A DNA stretch of 64,000 bases from Guyanagaster necrorhizus (GCF_019112545.1 NW_025064896.1:377309-441308); one strand, 5' to 3'; shown: positions 22,010 through 34,276, numbered from the stretch's first letter. The notes: a model not told the origin generated them from the letters alone. Numbers and translations: made by a program.

Positions 22010-25000
22010 AAGGCAATGGTTTCCAAATGGGTCAGGGACTTTTGAGATCTCTTTGACAAGGAGAACTTCAATAAGCTTCTAGACTCCAAGCCTTAGGATC
22101 ATGCCATCAAACTGATTCCCAATGCAAACACTAATCTGGACTGCAAGATCTACTCCCTTAGTCAAGTAAAACAAGAAGAGCTTGATAGATTTCTCAATGA
22201 GAATCTGTCCAGTGGATATATTCAGCCCTCCAAGTCACTCATGGCATTGCCATTCTTCTTTGTCAAAAAGAAGGATGATAAACTGCAACCTGTCCAAGAC
22301 TATTGCAAGCTCAATGAGATGATGATTAAAAACTGGTACTCACTACTACTAATCTCTGAGCTTATGGATAAATTGCATAGCATAAAGTATTATTCAAAGC
22401 TTGATATGCAGTGGGAGTACAATAATATCCATATCAAGGAAGGAGACAAGTGGAAAGCAGCTTTGAGGATGAATTGCAGACTCTTTGAACTCATAGTGAT
22501 GTTTTTTAGACTCACTAATTCACTCATGATCTTCCAGTGGATGATGAATGAAATATTCAAAAACCTCATAGCCATCAGAAAGATCATCATCTATTTCAAC
22601 AACATTCTTATCATATTTCAGGACAAGAAAGAGCACTGATGTTTAGTCTATCAAGTCCTAGTGATCATAAGAAAGCACAAGTTGTTCCTCAAGACAAAAA
22701 AGTGTGAGTTTGAGATGCTCAAGATAAAGTATCTGGGAGTCATTATCAGTAAGGGGAGTATTCACATAGATCCAGTAAAAGTTCAGAGAGTAACAGAGTG
22801 GCCAGAACTGATGAAGAAGAAGGAACTCTAATCCTTCCTCAGATTCACTAATTTTTACTGCTGCTTCATAAAGGACTATAGCAAAATCACCCACCCAATG
22901 ACCCAACTCACTGGCAATGCTCCATGAATCTGAGGCATTGCTCAATCTGATACCTTCAGTGAGTTGAAAAGGCAATTGGCAGAGGATGTCATCTTAGCAG
23001 TCCTGACAGAAGATAGAAAATTTCATGTAGAGGCAGACTCTAGTGAGGGAGCCATTAGCACCATCCTATCATAAGAGCAAGACAGAAAATGGTGACTGGT
23101 TGCCTTCCTGTCTAAGGCCCTCACAGTGATGGAGTGAAATTATGAGATCTATAATAAGAAATTACTTGTTATAATGCTTGCTCTAGCTGAATGGTAACAC
23201 TATCTCATGGGCACCACCCAGAGATTCAAGATCTGGACAGACCACTAAAACCTCCAATATTTCCATCTCCCTCAGAAGCTGAATCAATGTCAGACATGAT
23301 AGTCACTGAGTTGGCCAAATATGATTTCATACTCTAACACAAAGCCAGAACAGTGAACAAGAAAGCCAATCTCCTGAGCTGACATGCTGACTATGACCAA
23401 AGACATGATGACAATAGAGAAATGATTGTTCTGAAACTGGAACCCTTCTGAGTGATAATCATACCAACAGAGGAAGAAGCACATGAGTGAATCAAAAGTG
23501 CTATCAGGCAGATAGAGCTATAGGATCAGAAGCTTGCTCTATCAGTCGACTACAGCAGGAGAATGACAAGAAAAAATGACCTTATCTACTACAATAGTTG
23601 AATCCACATCTCCAGAGATTATATGCTCTATGATGAAATTATCACCCAGTTTCATAACCATATTACTGCAGGGCACTCTGGGATTGCCAAAACCATAGAA
23701 CTTATTCTATGAGAATACTGGTGGCTCAAACTGAAGAGTGAAGTAGAGAGGTATATAAAGGCATGCAAAACTTGTCAGCAAACCAAGTTGAGTACACAAG
23801 CAAAAGCAGCATCTCTACATCCAAATGAGATACCAACAGAGCTATGGACACATATCTTAATAGACATGATCACAGGACTATCAGAATGCCATAGCTTTGA
23901 CACTATCATAGTCATCATGGACCACTTCTCAAGAGAAATCATCCTAGTAGCATGTTCCACCAAACTATCATCAGAAGAATGGGCAAAAATTCTATGTGAC
24001 AATGTATATGCTAAACATGGCATTCCTCAGATCATCATTTCAGGCTGTGGACCCCAATTTGTCTCCAAGTTCATGATGGATCTATATCACCTGCTGCAGA
24101 TCAAGAGCAACATGTCCACCACATATCACCCACAAACTGATGGGCAGGCCAAACAAGTCAACCAGAAGATTGAAAAATATCTCTGAATGTTTGTCAATTA
24201 TTGATAAGACAACTGTTAGACCTAACTGGCACATGATCTGAACATGTGATAAACTAGCACTGTATTGTGTTTGTACAGTCATGCTAGAGTTTACTAAATG
24301 TGCTCTGATAGATGAAGTGCTTCAAGGCCAGAGACAGGCTTGGAATCAAGAGAAGATAGTGTGAGATAAACTTATAGCTCAAAGCTGAAGCTACTACAGC
24401 AAGAGCTATCTTACTTATATACTGTCTGGGTCATAATAAATATAACTACTGCCTATTGTACTGTGCTGTGCTATGCTACTTATTCTGCCTGATCATCAGG
24501 GAGTAAACAATGAGGAATTGTTCATGGGCAAGGTGACTAAGTACAATAGGCACTGCCTAGCTGTTGTTATTATATAATCTTTCCCATGCCTGCAGGTAGA
24601 TGCTCTAGATAAGATGGATGCTTTGATAAGATAAGATCTGAAAAATAATAAAAGATGGAAAAATCATAACAACAACTGGATGGAATAGCTTGCACTTGCT
24701 GCATTTCAGCATAACAATCATGTACACTCTGCCACTGGCAAAATCTCCTTCTTTGTTAACTATAGGCAACACCCAAGAATTGCCACCACAGACTAATGGA
24801 TCACACAGACTCTGGCCTCCATGTCATTTGCTGACTATATAGTGCAAATCCACAAAGAAACTTATACCACCCTTGAAAAGGCAGCAGCTGCAATGAAAAC
24901 ATAGTATGACAAATACAAGCACACTGCTATAGCTTATACCACTGGTGACAAAGTATGGCTGGATACCATGAATCTCCATCTGCCTTATCCAAAATGCAAA

Positions 25001-25426
25001 CTTGCAGACAAACAAACTGAACCATTCCTGATCATCTCAAAAATAGGTCTGTCCACATATAAACTCACCCTTTCCACTGGCTGGAAAATCCATCTCATAT
25101 TTAATAAAATACTTCTCTCTCTATACACACCTCCAGCATTCTCTAATCAAGAACAACCACCTCCTCCTGAATCAGATCTTATTGATGAAAAAGAATCATA
25201 TGAAATTGAAACCATTCTTGACTCTCATCTCCACTCCATCAGAGGACATTATGGCCAAGATCCCTCCACTATCACAGACTACCTTGTCAAGTGGAAGGGT
25301 TATAAACCAGAATCCAACCAATGGGTCAATGAGAAATAAATGAATGTCAATAATGCTATCACTGCTTTTTATGATTGACAGAAATGAACTATAGCCATTG
25401 AGATGATGGTCTTAAAGAGGAGATAA
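22010..25426 (+). pseudogene. Chromovirus A pol: RT, RNase H, integrase, chromodomain (dead)
   Basis: The RT leader is at 22.0-22.2 kb, and the core frame 22241-22639 holds [18 protein letters not shown]. The catalytic motif reads YFNN instead of YLDD, both Asp codons hit by G-A changes. RNase H with FHVEADSSEGAI is near 23.0 kb. Integrase (frame 23788-24186) has LIDMITGLSE and then GCGPQFVSKF, where SDRGPQF is expected, so the second Asp is lost. A chromodomain occurs at ~25.15-25.34 kb (YLVKWKGYKPESNQW). Many stops are TGA where CGA-type Arg codons are likely. A solo LTR interrupts the integrase at 24214. A purine tract (AAAGAGGAGATAA) abuts the 3' LTR. Confidence 0.8.
24214..24671 (-). mobile_element. 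Solo LTR in the integrase of chromovirus A
   Basis: A 458-bp unit from TGTTAGACC to ATCATAACA with a perfect 5-bp duplication ACAAC on both sides (24209-24213 and 24672-24676). It matches the LTR family of elements D, E and G, whose coding strand is minus, so this copy is minus oriented. CpG is depleted. Confidence 0.85.
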
Positions 25427-25872
25427 TGTTATGATTTTCCTGTGCTTATTTTATCAAGCACCTATCTAATCATGGGCACTTACCCTTGACCTATCTGGCT
25501 AGACCAGTAACCATGACTATATCAGATGACTCACACCATCATACTATAGCCTGCAATTAATGCCTCAACAACAGACAATATTTAATTGTTTTATGAATGT
25601 ACCACACACTCTTTAATTTCAGCCCACAAACAGACATAATAAGTAGGACTATATTTATCACATCCAGAAATGTATATAAGCAGTGTAGCTCTCACTGTAG
25701 TAGACTCAGCTTTAAGCTAAAGTTTATTCTATACCATCACCTCTTGAGCCTCTTGCAACAGCCTTGATCCTCACCAGAGTTAAATACCATAAGTAGACTC
25801 CAGTGAACTGTATGAACATGATACAGCATTGGTTTATCATGAGATCAACTCATGTGATGCTTGGGTCTAACA
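25427..25872 (+). repeat. Chromovirus A 3' LTR
   Basis: 446 bp, TGTTATGATTTTCC to GGGTCTAACA. It contains a TATATAAG box followed by AGCTTTAAGCTAAAG, the self-primer type motif discussed in the findings. Confidence 0.85.
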
Positions 25873-26460
25873 TGAATGATATAACACAAGTTCTGTAGGC
25901 CATGCTGGGGCTGGAATAGGATCAGGCATAACAGCTGGAAGAGATGCTGATGGTAATGGAGACAATGTGAGTGGCTCTGTTTCTGTCTCTCTCTCTCTCT
26001 CTCATTGCAGTGGGCAGTCCCTTCATCAAAAATGATATGGGAGATAAAAGCATGGCCACTCTGATTGAGCATATGATAGTTTGATCCCATATATCCTAAA
26101 AATACACATTTCTTTGATTGGTCTGCTAATTTGCTTCTACTATCCTCTAGGATACCATCAAAGGTAAGCTTCTTTATCCAGCATGTGGACCTGAATATAC
26201 ATAAGAATGATATGTCCTGTCACTTGTTGGAGAAGCTTTTGGCTAGTACCTTACTCAGATGATGACTAAATGGTGCCAAGTTTTATGTAAATATGGACAT
26301 CAATTCAACCTCTGACCCATCTGGGTCTCTGCCATCACCCTGAATCTATCAAAGGCAGCCAATGTGGTGTCATTTGTCTTGTCCACAAGAAACTCTGCTG
26401 CTTTGACAGATGTGCCACTATCCATGAAGGAGCTACTCTTGCTGAAGCCCCTACTCGAGT
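25873..26460 (-). mobile_element. Ty1/copia relic, integrase C-terminal part
   Basis: The copia element resumes after the TGAAT duplication. Minus frames give KKCVFLGYMGSNYHMLNQ and HIIFDEGTAH, the usual end of the copia integrase (GCKCxFIGY...VVISRDVxFDEG). The element fades near 26460, where CpG-containing host sequence begins, so its 5' LTR and gag are not visible. Confidence 0.65.
25986..26003. repeat. (CT)n microsatellite
   Basis: An uninterrupted run of nine CT units within the copia relic. Confidence 0.9.
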
Positions 26461-27383
26461 TGAAGGCACTGTTGGAGCTGGTGCAACGAGTCGACTACTA
26501 CGAAGTGCACCGGTCATAATACAAGGTTTCCTTGTAGAGGTAGACATGACGATGAAGGGCGAGTCCCGGGGGGGAGGGTAGCACTGGTGCAAAAATAACA
26601 AGTGATTAAAAGACAGCTGTAGATTGTCCATATGTTCGTCCATCAATCTGTGGATCGACATTCAGGGCCATAGGAGGGACAAACACAAACATATTAGACA
26701 TCATAGCTTGACATGAAAATTACATCATTCGAGAAAGTATTGTACTTTGCCATTGGTCAATCTGCCTGAGTCGTAGTCATCCCATCGTCCCCCGTGTCTA
26801 TAGTAGTTCCCCGAGTACGACCTACCTGGAAACGCAAGACGGACAACTGCAAGGTTGGGGGAGGATTTTCCTGCCGCCCCGTTTTGCGTAGATTTAAGAT
26901 CACACGAGACATAGAGATCGATAACGCAGCTGAAGTTGGACCATGAAGAACGTTGTATTTCCCCGGCTGGAGTATCAGGTTGTCAGTGCAAGCACAAGTT
27001 CGATGGAGAATGCATACAGAGGCAAAACGGTATTCCAGCGCATTAGCGAGGCCGGTTGTAAGGACACTTTTGGAAGTCAGCCTGGTAAACGATGCAAAGA
27101 GGGAGCGGTACGTACACTACGAAGTACCACAACGGATCACGGACGACAAGGGAAAGTAAAGACCGAGGCACATTGAAATCTGATATTACTCTGTATGCAG
27201 AAAGGAGGAACATTATTGATTCGAAAACGGCTATGGGAACCCTTCGAGTTGCAAGTTCAATCCGCATAAGCTACGCCGTCGAGAAGAAGACACTTACCAA
27301 TAAGCATGTAAGATATTCAATTTACTAGTCAAGGAGCAGAGAAAGAAGCCAGGCACCGGTTCATTAGTCCCTATGGAGGGTTT
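26461..27383. other. CpG-normal sequence without a recognised gene
   Basis: The transition from CpG-depleted repeat to ordinary sequence occurs at about 26460. Short overlapping frames on both strands (61-108 codons) show no domain. Part of this interval may contain the 3' end of the DUF6533-like gene. Confidence 0.4.
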
Positions 27384-28260
27384 TTATAAGTATTCGTTGC
27401 AGAAAGCATTCAGTGAGTCTTGCAGAGCACCTGTCGCACGATTTTCCTGTATTCCCAACACCGTCGAGCTGGCGGCCACGGTGAGAATATACAAGACTAT
27501 CACGGGCACTACAATGTGCTTCTTTAGACTATATATTACCCCAAGTCGAATTATAAGGATGATATCAGCGATGAAAACTTGTAGAGTTCCTGGGAAATTG
27601 AAATCATTATAAGTTCGTGGAAAACATGGACAAGCAATAATGATTTTAGTGTACCGTTGATGACGGTGATGTATCCGACCCATGCGAGACCTGCGATCTC
27701 CGTTCGAGTAATCGATCATTGAAGTCATATAATACACACAACTATCCAAATTCCAAAGGGTAAGAAATTTCATGTCTGAAACGATACAAGGTGCACGTAC
27801 AACTGCGATAGGTCTTTTAGTCGTCATTCAGGATAAAAATGATGGCGGGGGGCCCTTACATTATAAGATGGTTTTGGAAGAAGATACCCTTGAATTCATG
27901 CCCAAAATTGAGCCTTGAGCTAACTATAGACGCCGGTTATGCACATACCAACGAGGTCAAATGTCTGAGAGAAAAGTACAAGATATCGATTCTAGACACG
28001 GATTAGCAGCCTGAGCTGATCCAGTAAAGCCAGGGGGCACCACGAGAAACAGAAACTTGATCCAGGACCATCGTGATTGCTGGGAGATTGGTTCAGCATA
28101 TCGGAGCAAGCATTAAGAGGCAAATGGTTTCCTACCCATATGAGAGAAATCTAAAGGTATTGTCAATAATCAATTTACGTACATGTCGATGAAGAATTTA
28201 CCTCATCGTCAAGTGTGATCGCATACTCCTGCCATGTCCAAGAGAATGAGAAGACTGTAT
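27384..28260 (-). pseudogene. DUF6533-like membrane protein, incomplete or decayed
   Basis: Short minus-strand exons assemble the DUF6533 signature. WQEYAITLDDE (ending at 28202) joins ISLIW (28150-28136, a 15-nt exon), then QSRWSWIKFLFL (28079-28044), then NRYLVLF (from 27991); the phases agree. Further down, frame 27827-27384 has a hydrophobic stretch LQVFIADIILIIRLGVIYSL and VVPVIVLYILTVAASSTVLG, as expected for later membrane helices. I could not connect the two parts in one frame, nor find the initiator or C-terminus. The family is common in basidiomycetes and its function is unknown. A real gene with unresolved introns remains possible. Confidence 0.45.
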
Positions 28261-28929
28261 GAGGGTTAAATGGGACATTTGGAGTGATACAAGAGACGAA
28301 AATTCTACCTGCTGTTGTGATAGTGATTTTGTGCCAGTAATAAGCAGTCAAAAGACGTTGTATAATAGCGCTCGCTGGGTTTTCGAGGGGGGTCCATGGA
28401 AGTGTAGTTCTAGTGAGATTGGCTGCCAGATGAAGGTTTTATGCCAAGGCTCTGGTTATCAGCCCGAACCAAAACTCGTGGTGATCAGACACTACCAGGT
28501 GTTTCAGGGCATCCAAAGAGTGCAAAAGCACCATCTGCCTGCGGTGCCTGGTTCATCATCAAACATGGAAGTCCCCAAACCACGAGAGAAAGAAATTTCT
28601 CGAGCCAAGGTCACGGTTACAATCTTTCCCTGAAACCTCGGGAAAATCAAGAGGTGATTGATTGAAATCGAACCAGACCTGCATCCCAGCCCTGACAGAA
28701 GAGCCGGTCCGGACTCCCGTCGCCGTGCTGAGTTTGAAAACCACCTTCTAACAGTAAGACAATGCGCCTCAAGAACGCCTGGCGGGAATATATTACTTCG
28801 TGACAGTCACTGATAATTGATCAGGCGTCGTGTTAAGGACAATCTTGGAATACCTGACGGCGACCACGTCCCCGCTGCTCAATTACTACTCGTTCGACAA
28901 CACTGGATTCCTCTCACCTTTTGACCATA
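28261..28929. other. Divergent intergenic region
   Basis: Between the DUF6533-like fragment (-) and the mpaB-like gene (+); should carry both promoters. Open frames of up to 124 codons in this stretch show no domain and lack neighbours to splice to. Confidence 0.4.
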
Positions 28930-30650
28930 ATGATTCCACTTCTTGCTTCTGTTCTTCTTGTCTACCTTGCTACAGTTCGCTACCTTAGGTACCGGCGTCT
29001 GCATGCTGTGCAAGCCAGGATCCGTGCCAGCGCTAAGGAACCTAGTCCTTCTGAAGCTCAGTCTGCTTTGCAGGGAGCATTGTTGTATGACATGCCCTTC
29101 TTTACGCGCCTCGGGGCTCAAGTTGCACTCCTCAAGACATATGGGATCGTAAGCTGCTATGCGTCTCATTTTTTTAAAATCGTATTCATGTTGAAAGCCT
29201 TCCATCTCCGCTCTGCTTTTGAAAACTGGGGAGTTTTCCACAGAAGGAAAACTCACGAAGAGGGTTACTGATGTGAGTGCATTTCCCGCACCTCTGCAGA
29301 GTATTCACCATAGTTTGTTAAGACTGCTTTGCTCATCTCCACTTTCATCTCTTGTCCCTTGGAGCATTCGCCAACGACAACGAAATCTACGCCATGTCTC
29401 GGGCCGAGAGGCAATATTGCGCTTGCCCGAGTGAATTGGCTGCATAGACGCTACAACATCGTGAGCATATCTTTCCAGTGTGACCAATCGCGCTTTTGAT
29501 ATCAGAATCTTCGTAGTCAAATGACGATATGTTGTATACACTGGCTCTCTTTATTTTGGAGCCCATGGTTCGCCCCGGATCTGCTACCGCTATCCATGAC
29601 TCATAATTTCCTTAGCGTCTAGTAGCACGCTTCGATTGGCGTCCGTACAGCCCGGAGGAAGCAAACGTAAGGCACCAGCACCACTCTGCTGCCTCGTTGC
29701 GCTAATTTAAGCCGTGAAAGTGTAACTTCCTCATGTGGAAGGATATCGGTCGGCGCATGGACATCAAAGGGATCCCTGAGACTCTCGGTGAATTAGAGGA
29801 ATGGAGCAGAGTAAGTCTGTTGTGTCTTTAATGAACTATCATCTCTGACTTCTATGATCAAGCAATATGAAAGCACCCATATGGTCCCGTCAGAGAGTAG
29901 TCATCAGCTCGCCAACATGGCACTGGAATACATGAGCACCCGAGTGCCAAATATACCTGGTGCAAGATCGTTGGTCAAAGACGTGTTTCTATGCCTTTTG
30001 GATGATCAGCTTCGAAATGCCATGATGTGAGCGCCTTGATACTCATCTTTACGGAGATCTGAGAGGCTCGGGTCTATCCAGGCTCCCTTCACCGTCTAAA
30101 TATGCACAGACCTTCGTCAAGACAGTTCTGGCGGTTCGAGCCTTTATCGTCAGAAACTTCATGCTTCCTCGATTCAAACCTCAGGGATACATCGTTGTCG
30201 AGAATCCTCCATATAGCATAGACTCTGATGGTCTCATGCGTCTTCATGCGATTGTGTGAGCTTGTTTTATCCTTTTGCGTCATGCGGATATAATTTTTTT
30301 TTTTTTCACAGCCGAAGGCACTATCCATGGTATTATCCTATCCCAACGGGTTGGCGTCATGCTTTTGATCGGCTGCTTGGCCTTACCAAAGGCGATCTTT
30401 ATCCCGGAGCCATGTTCCAGTCGGGGGGTTATCGCTTGGAGGAACTGGTTTGTTCTCTGTCATCTTCGTAGAATTGAGCCGTGACTGATGGGCTATTGAA
30501 ATTACAGGGGCCCATTCGGTTTGAGCAACGTATGTATCCTAAATTCAAGTCAACTACATGTCTTAACAGTTCCTAGATGGACACAAAGAAGTGATGAAGG
30601 AAGCCGAAAAACTGTATGGAGCACCGGTCGAGAAACCTTGGGCCCGTTGA
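28930..30650 (+). CDS. DUF2236 / mpaB-type ER-bound oxygenase-like protein
   Basis: Eleven exons: 28930-29148, 29198-29272, 29323-29460, 29517-29567, 29616-29666, 29721-29810, 29863-30026, 30082-30255, 30312-30447, 30508-30529 and 30577-30650. They total 1194 nt, in frame, giving 397 residues, the usual family size. The start follows an N-terminal hydrophobic segment (IPLLASVLLVYLATVRYL) suited to membrane anchoring. Landmarks are LLKTYGIPSIS, RVTDTALLISTFI, ARVNWLHRRYNI|SNDDMLYTLALFILEP, RFDWRPYSPEE, FLMWKDIGRRMDIKGIP, LLDDQLRNAMM and HYPWYYPIPTGWRHAFDRL. The histidines of the R-x-N-x-L-H segment and nearby are candidate heme or metal ligands by family knowledge. MpaB acts in mycophenolic acid oxidation; here the substrate is unknown. 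The next gene is a P450. Confidence 0.78.
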
Positions 30651-30749
30651 TTCTCGCATTCTTTCAGGGCCTCCTAGAACTGTTAAAACTCTTTACGGAA
30701 AGGCTTTGGCTCTTCATCACTGCTACCTCTTCTCTGTGTACCACAAGAA

Positions 30750-32747
30750 ATGTTCTTGACCTTATCTCTTTTCTATGCTTTCGTGCTTCTTATTATCCTG
30801 TATCCCAACCGTTCAGTCAGGGTGTCAGCTCGAAATGATATCCCTGGCCCAAGCGGTCTTCCCTGTATTGGCAATCTACTACAAGTTTTTCTGTACAGGC
30901 GACGAATGACATCCTTCATGGAACTTTTGAACAAGGCCTACGGTCACTTGTCAACTTTTACCATCCCAGGATGGGGTCGTCTGGTTGTGATAAACCGTAC
31001 TGAATGGCTTGCGCATGTCAAAAAGAGTATCGTCTATTCATATGAATCTACGTATATTTTATTAACGATGAATGGCATCAGATGACATTTCAATGTGCAC
31101 CAGAGGACCAGTGGCCTTATCTATATTCGAGCAGTTCCCTGGGTTAGGAACGCCTGTTGCTTCCGAGGGAGAAAAATGGAGAGCCTCTCGCAAGGCCATA
31201 CAGTAAGTCTATCTCTGGCACTGACTCACCCAAACGACCACTCAGACCCATTTTTGGAGTAAAGTCCTTCCAAGACCAACTCGCTACCGCTATGAGTGAT
31301 GTAAGTAGCGCTCCTTAAGATCTTTATCGACTACCAATCCTGACGACTATTCATAAGCTTATGCCGACTACGACACTTTTTTTGTGAACGCCACGAAGGA
31401 TCGACTTCCGTTTGACTGGAACGGTATGCGATCCAGTTAACTGTGTCTCCGACGACAATGACGTTCTGAACACAGACTCTTTCGGGCGCTTGGCGCTATC
31501 AATTTTTGTCAAGAGCAACTTTAATCTCGATACAACGATGCTGCAGGAGGACCCCAAAGCCTTGACAGACTCTCATGAGCTGATTTCGTCTATCTGCGAA
31601 CTCAACGAGATCTCCGCCGCATGCGTATGTTTTTCTCTTGTATTGAGCCCATGCTTAATCCACACCCACCAGGCATTTATTCAATCCGTACTGGTACATA
31701 ACTGAAAAGGTTTTGTTCTTGCATTATGACCCACCTGCGACACCGTTTTAACATGCGACGAACAGCTTGACGGAACTTGGTTCAGGTTCAGAAGGACTAT
31801 ATCTGTCCTATGGGAAGCGATCGACGGCCTCATCGAAGAACGATCAAAGTCTCTCGCTCTAGCTGGAGATGTCGACAGCCAAGAGACCGATTTCTTTTCC
31901 ACCTTTCTGAAATCGCATTCAGAGACTAATCCTGTCTTCACCCGGAACATAATGTTTGTTCGGAGGTCGTGACAATACACAGAACAGCATCTCATGGGCT
32001 GTATGAATTGTCAAGGCAACCGGAGTGGCTGAACCGAATGCGGGAAGAGACCATCGCATTGGGACAGTCGGGCCAAGGTCCCACTTTTGCGACATTATCG
32101 GCGTGTGCTCTCCTTGCTTCTCTAGGTGCAGACGAACTAACTTCTTGTCATCTAACACAGTCTTATGTAATCCATTTGGCGGCGTTCTACGAGACGGTTC
32201 GTCTGTGGCCTGGCCTGCCTAAGAATGCGCGATACGCCACTGCCGGTGATATACTCCCAGCGGTACCTGAGCTTTCCATTCCCGAGACCAACATTGAAAA
32301 AGGAACGTACGTCCTATGGTCGGACAAAATAATCATGAGAGATCCTTTGGTGAGCCTTTCAAGCTCAATTTCGCAGGTGAAGTAGTCAATGACAATCATA
32401 ACCTCCAGGTCTGGGGACCAGATGCAGACGAATTCAATCCCGCGAGGCACATCTCTGACGATGGCAAATTCATCAAGCCTTCCGCTCCCGAGTTCATAAC
32501 CTTCGATGCGGGACCACGCTATTGGTAAGTCCTCATACCTTCCTAGGACAGCCAACGGTAAATCTGCCCCATCTTGTCCAGCCCTGCTGCCAGCATCGTC
32601 CCCTACGAATGGGTATTTATCTGGTCCACATTGCTTCGGCTTTTCGACTTCGAGTTTCTTGATACCTCGAAAAGATCCACTGGCGACTTCTTGGCGAACC
32701 AGATGGCGGATCCGTTTATGGTACGAGTCCGCGAAAGGGAAGCGTGA
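30750..32747 (+). pseudogene. Cytochrome P450, probably frameshifted
   Basis: N-terminal anchor and hinge (LFYAFVLLIILYPN, NDIPGPSGLPCIGN) start at 30750. Exons then give FEQFPGLGTPVASEGEKWR, FGRLALSIFVKSNFNLDT, LNEISAAC, an ExxR helix FYETVRLWPGLPKNARYAT, VWGPDADEFNPARH and the heme loop FDAGPRYCPAA, ending at 32747. Three lesions break the frame. Near 31674 there is an extra base before FNPYWYITEK. Near 31952 part of the helix I lead is deleted before GGRDNTQNS. Near 31998 there is a shift before LYELSRQPEW. No intron of plausible size explains the last two. It is a recent pseudogene, or the sequence has errors; the rest of the protein is well kept and CpG is normal. Confidence 0.7.
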
Positions 32748-33530
32748 AATTTTTATCTAGCAATGTTGATTAATGAATGGCGTTCACGAATTTTAGGTGT
32801 TTACGTACGCAGTTGAGATGAACATGAAGATATCTGTTGGGCAAACGTTTTAGAACAACCAAATCCAAGCATCGAAGGAACTTACATTGGAGCAATAAGA
32901 ATGCCTGTAAGGATGCGTGAAGAAGGATGACAAGAAAACCAGTACAGAGTTCACAAACAACGTATCTAGATCATGATCCTTTGCAATATCCAGCTGGCAG
33001 GCCAATATTTATCTCACCACTGGGTGCTTAATATTTCAATCCGGGAATGAATTCTGAGTCCATAACCTGCCAAGTAAGGTGTATATTGAAGGCATTGCCT
33101 TGACGTCGGATGAGCTACCCATTTCAACTTGCTTCAGGTTCATCGTGATACTTTACAATCATTATCGGATCCATGACAGGCTATTTGCTAGGGAGGCCCT
33201 GACTGCCCCATGACTCGGAGGCCTTTTTCCGTCCATAATGCTGGGTGTGCTCTATGTCCCACTCTCGAAGCAGTATTGATGTGACCAAAGTAGAAGCACT
33301 TCTCGTTCATCTTTTCGATTAAAAAAATACAGATTCCCGCTCAAGCTATGCTACATGATGATGCATAATAAAATGTCTATGAAATTGTAATCTTCTTTGG
33401 CATGGTTTCCAGAGATGCCCTGTGAATTGAGTCCCAGAATTCTTGATGCAACTCTACCCATATATGTGCTCTCCAATATGTATGCTGGGTTAGCTAAAAA
33501 CCCAAAAAAAACAGCTGACACTAAACATAA
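32748..33530. other. Transition from gene island to repeat block
   Basis: The first part is ordinary 3' flank of the P450. CpG disappears from about 33430 onward. No gene or intact element was recognised. Confidence 0.4.
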
Positions 33531-33534
33531 AGGT

Positions 33535-33638
33535 AACACCAGCAGGATTTAAACCTACACACTTAGAGTAACAGATGAATCTATTTGTAATTCCAATCTT
33601 TCATCTAAAGCACTTAACTATAGTACCATATGTTTCTC
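33535..33638 (-). pseudogene. tRNA-like relic (Ser/Leu-type with long variable arm)
   Basis: On the minus strand, ATGGTACTATAGTTAAGTGC resembles an A box and D-arm, and GTAGGTTTAAATCCTGC forms a T-arm with a B-box-like GGTTTAAATCC. It ends TGGTGTTACC. Acceptor pairing is partial (about five of seven) and several mismatches are C-T changes. It could be a decayed tRNA gene or the head of a SINE. Confidence 0.35.
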
Positions 33639-33639
33639 A

Positions 33640-34276
33640 GACATATAAATAATTATTCCTCCAAATGTATAGATAGAGTGATTTTGGAACTCTGAAGCAA
33701 ATACTAAGTCACTACAATGTTTGACATGCATGATGGCTGCCTGGCTGTCTCCAGGAAGAGTAAAATCTCATCAGAACATGAAGAATGCAGCTATGTCATC
33801 CAGAACTGCAAGTTTCAAGTTGGCAAGTTCTCCAGGAAGTTGGGGCTTCCTCAGAGAGTTGAGGTAGAAGAGATTATCTTGAGGAAAATATATTACTGAT
33901 AACTTATTTGCAGGAGAAAGAGATAAAGGCTTCCATTAAGTATACACTTACTTCACAGCTGATGGTGTTTCACTTAGAAGCATAGAAACAAAATGCTGCA
34001 CAGTAGAACATCAACACCAGACACAGCCAGAGAAAAATACTTCATACTTTAACAAGAGCATCCTTATGTATAATACCATGGTGAGTCAGCTCTTGTGTGA
34101 GAAGTATACCAAGAACTGAGAGTAGAGCCAGCTTGCAAAATGACATCTAGAGCATTGCAGACAATGGCATCTTACTGAATGGATGCAGGATCTTCATGCA
34201 TGTGAATGAAGGATCCAATAGGATCAGAGCCATGGGAACAGTGATGGTTCTGATGAACTCAGCTGCATATGAAGAT
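33640..34276. mobile_element. Unclassified CpG-depleted repeat sequence
   Basis: Composition matches the surrounding retroelement debris. A 60-codon open frame at 33717-33899 has no known domain. No LTR termini were recognised before 34277. Confidence 0.35.

Larger units (their letters stand above)
12650..25872 (+). mobile_element. Chromovirus A (Ty3/gypsy), full extent including nested insertions
   Basis: Bounded by LTR ends TGTTATGATTTT (12650) and GGGTCTAACA (25872), and by a perfect 5-bp target duplication TGAAT (12645-12649 and 25873-25877). The copia sequence continues on both sides. Its gag and protease are missing: LTR-like sequence ending at 21978 is followed almost at once by RT. 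Element B and a gypsy element lie within its 5' LTR, and a solo LTR lies within its integrase. The pol ends in a chromodomain. Confidence 0.8.

Noticed and set aside
26943..27328. Overlapping plus-strand frames of 68-78 codons
   Set aside because: No domain, no splice partners, and mutual overlap in different frames; not called as genes.
28259..28665. 124-codon frame upstream of the mpaB-like gene
   Set aside because: Composition and context fit a divergent promoter region; no recognisable motif.
1..33000. A secondary-metabolite cluster formed by the P450s, aminotransferase and mpaB-like gene
   Set aside because: No backbone synthase is visible, the genes are split by a 16-kb repeat block, and one P450 appears broken; the evidence is too thin.
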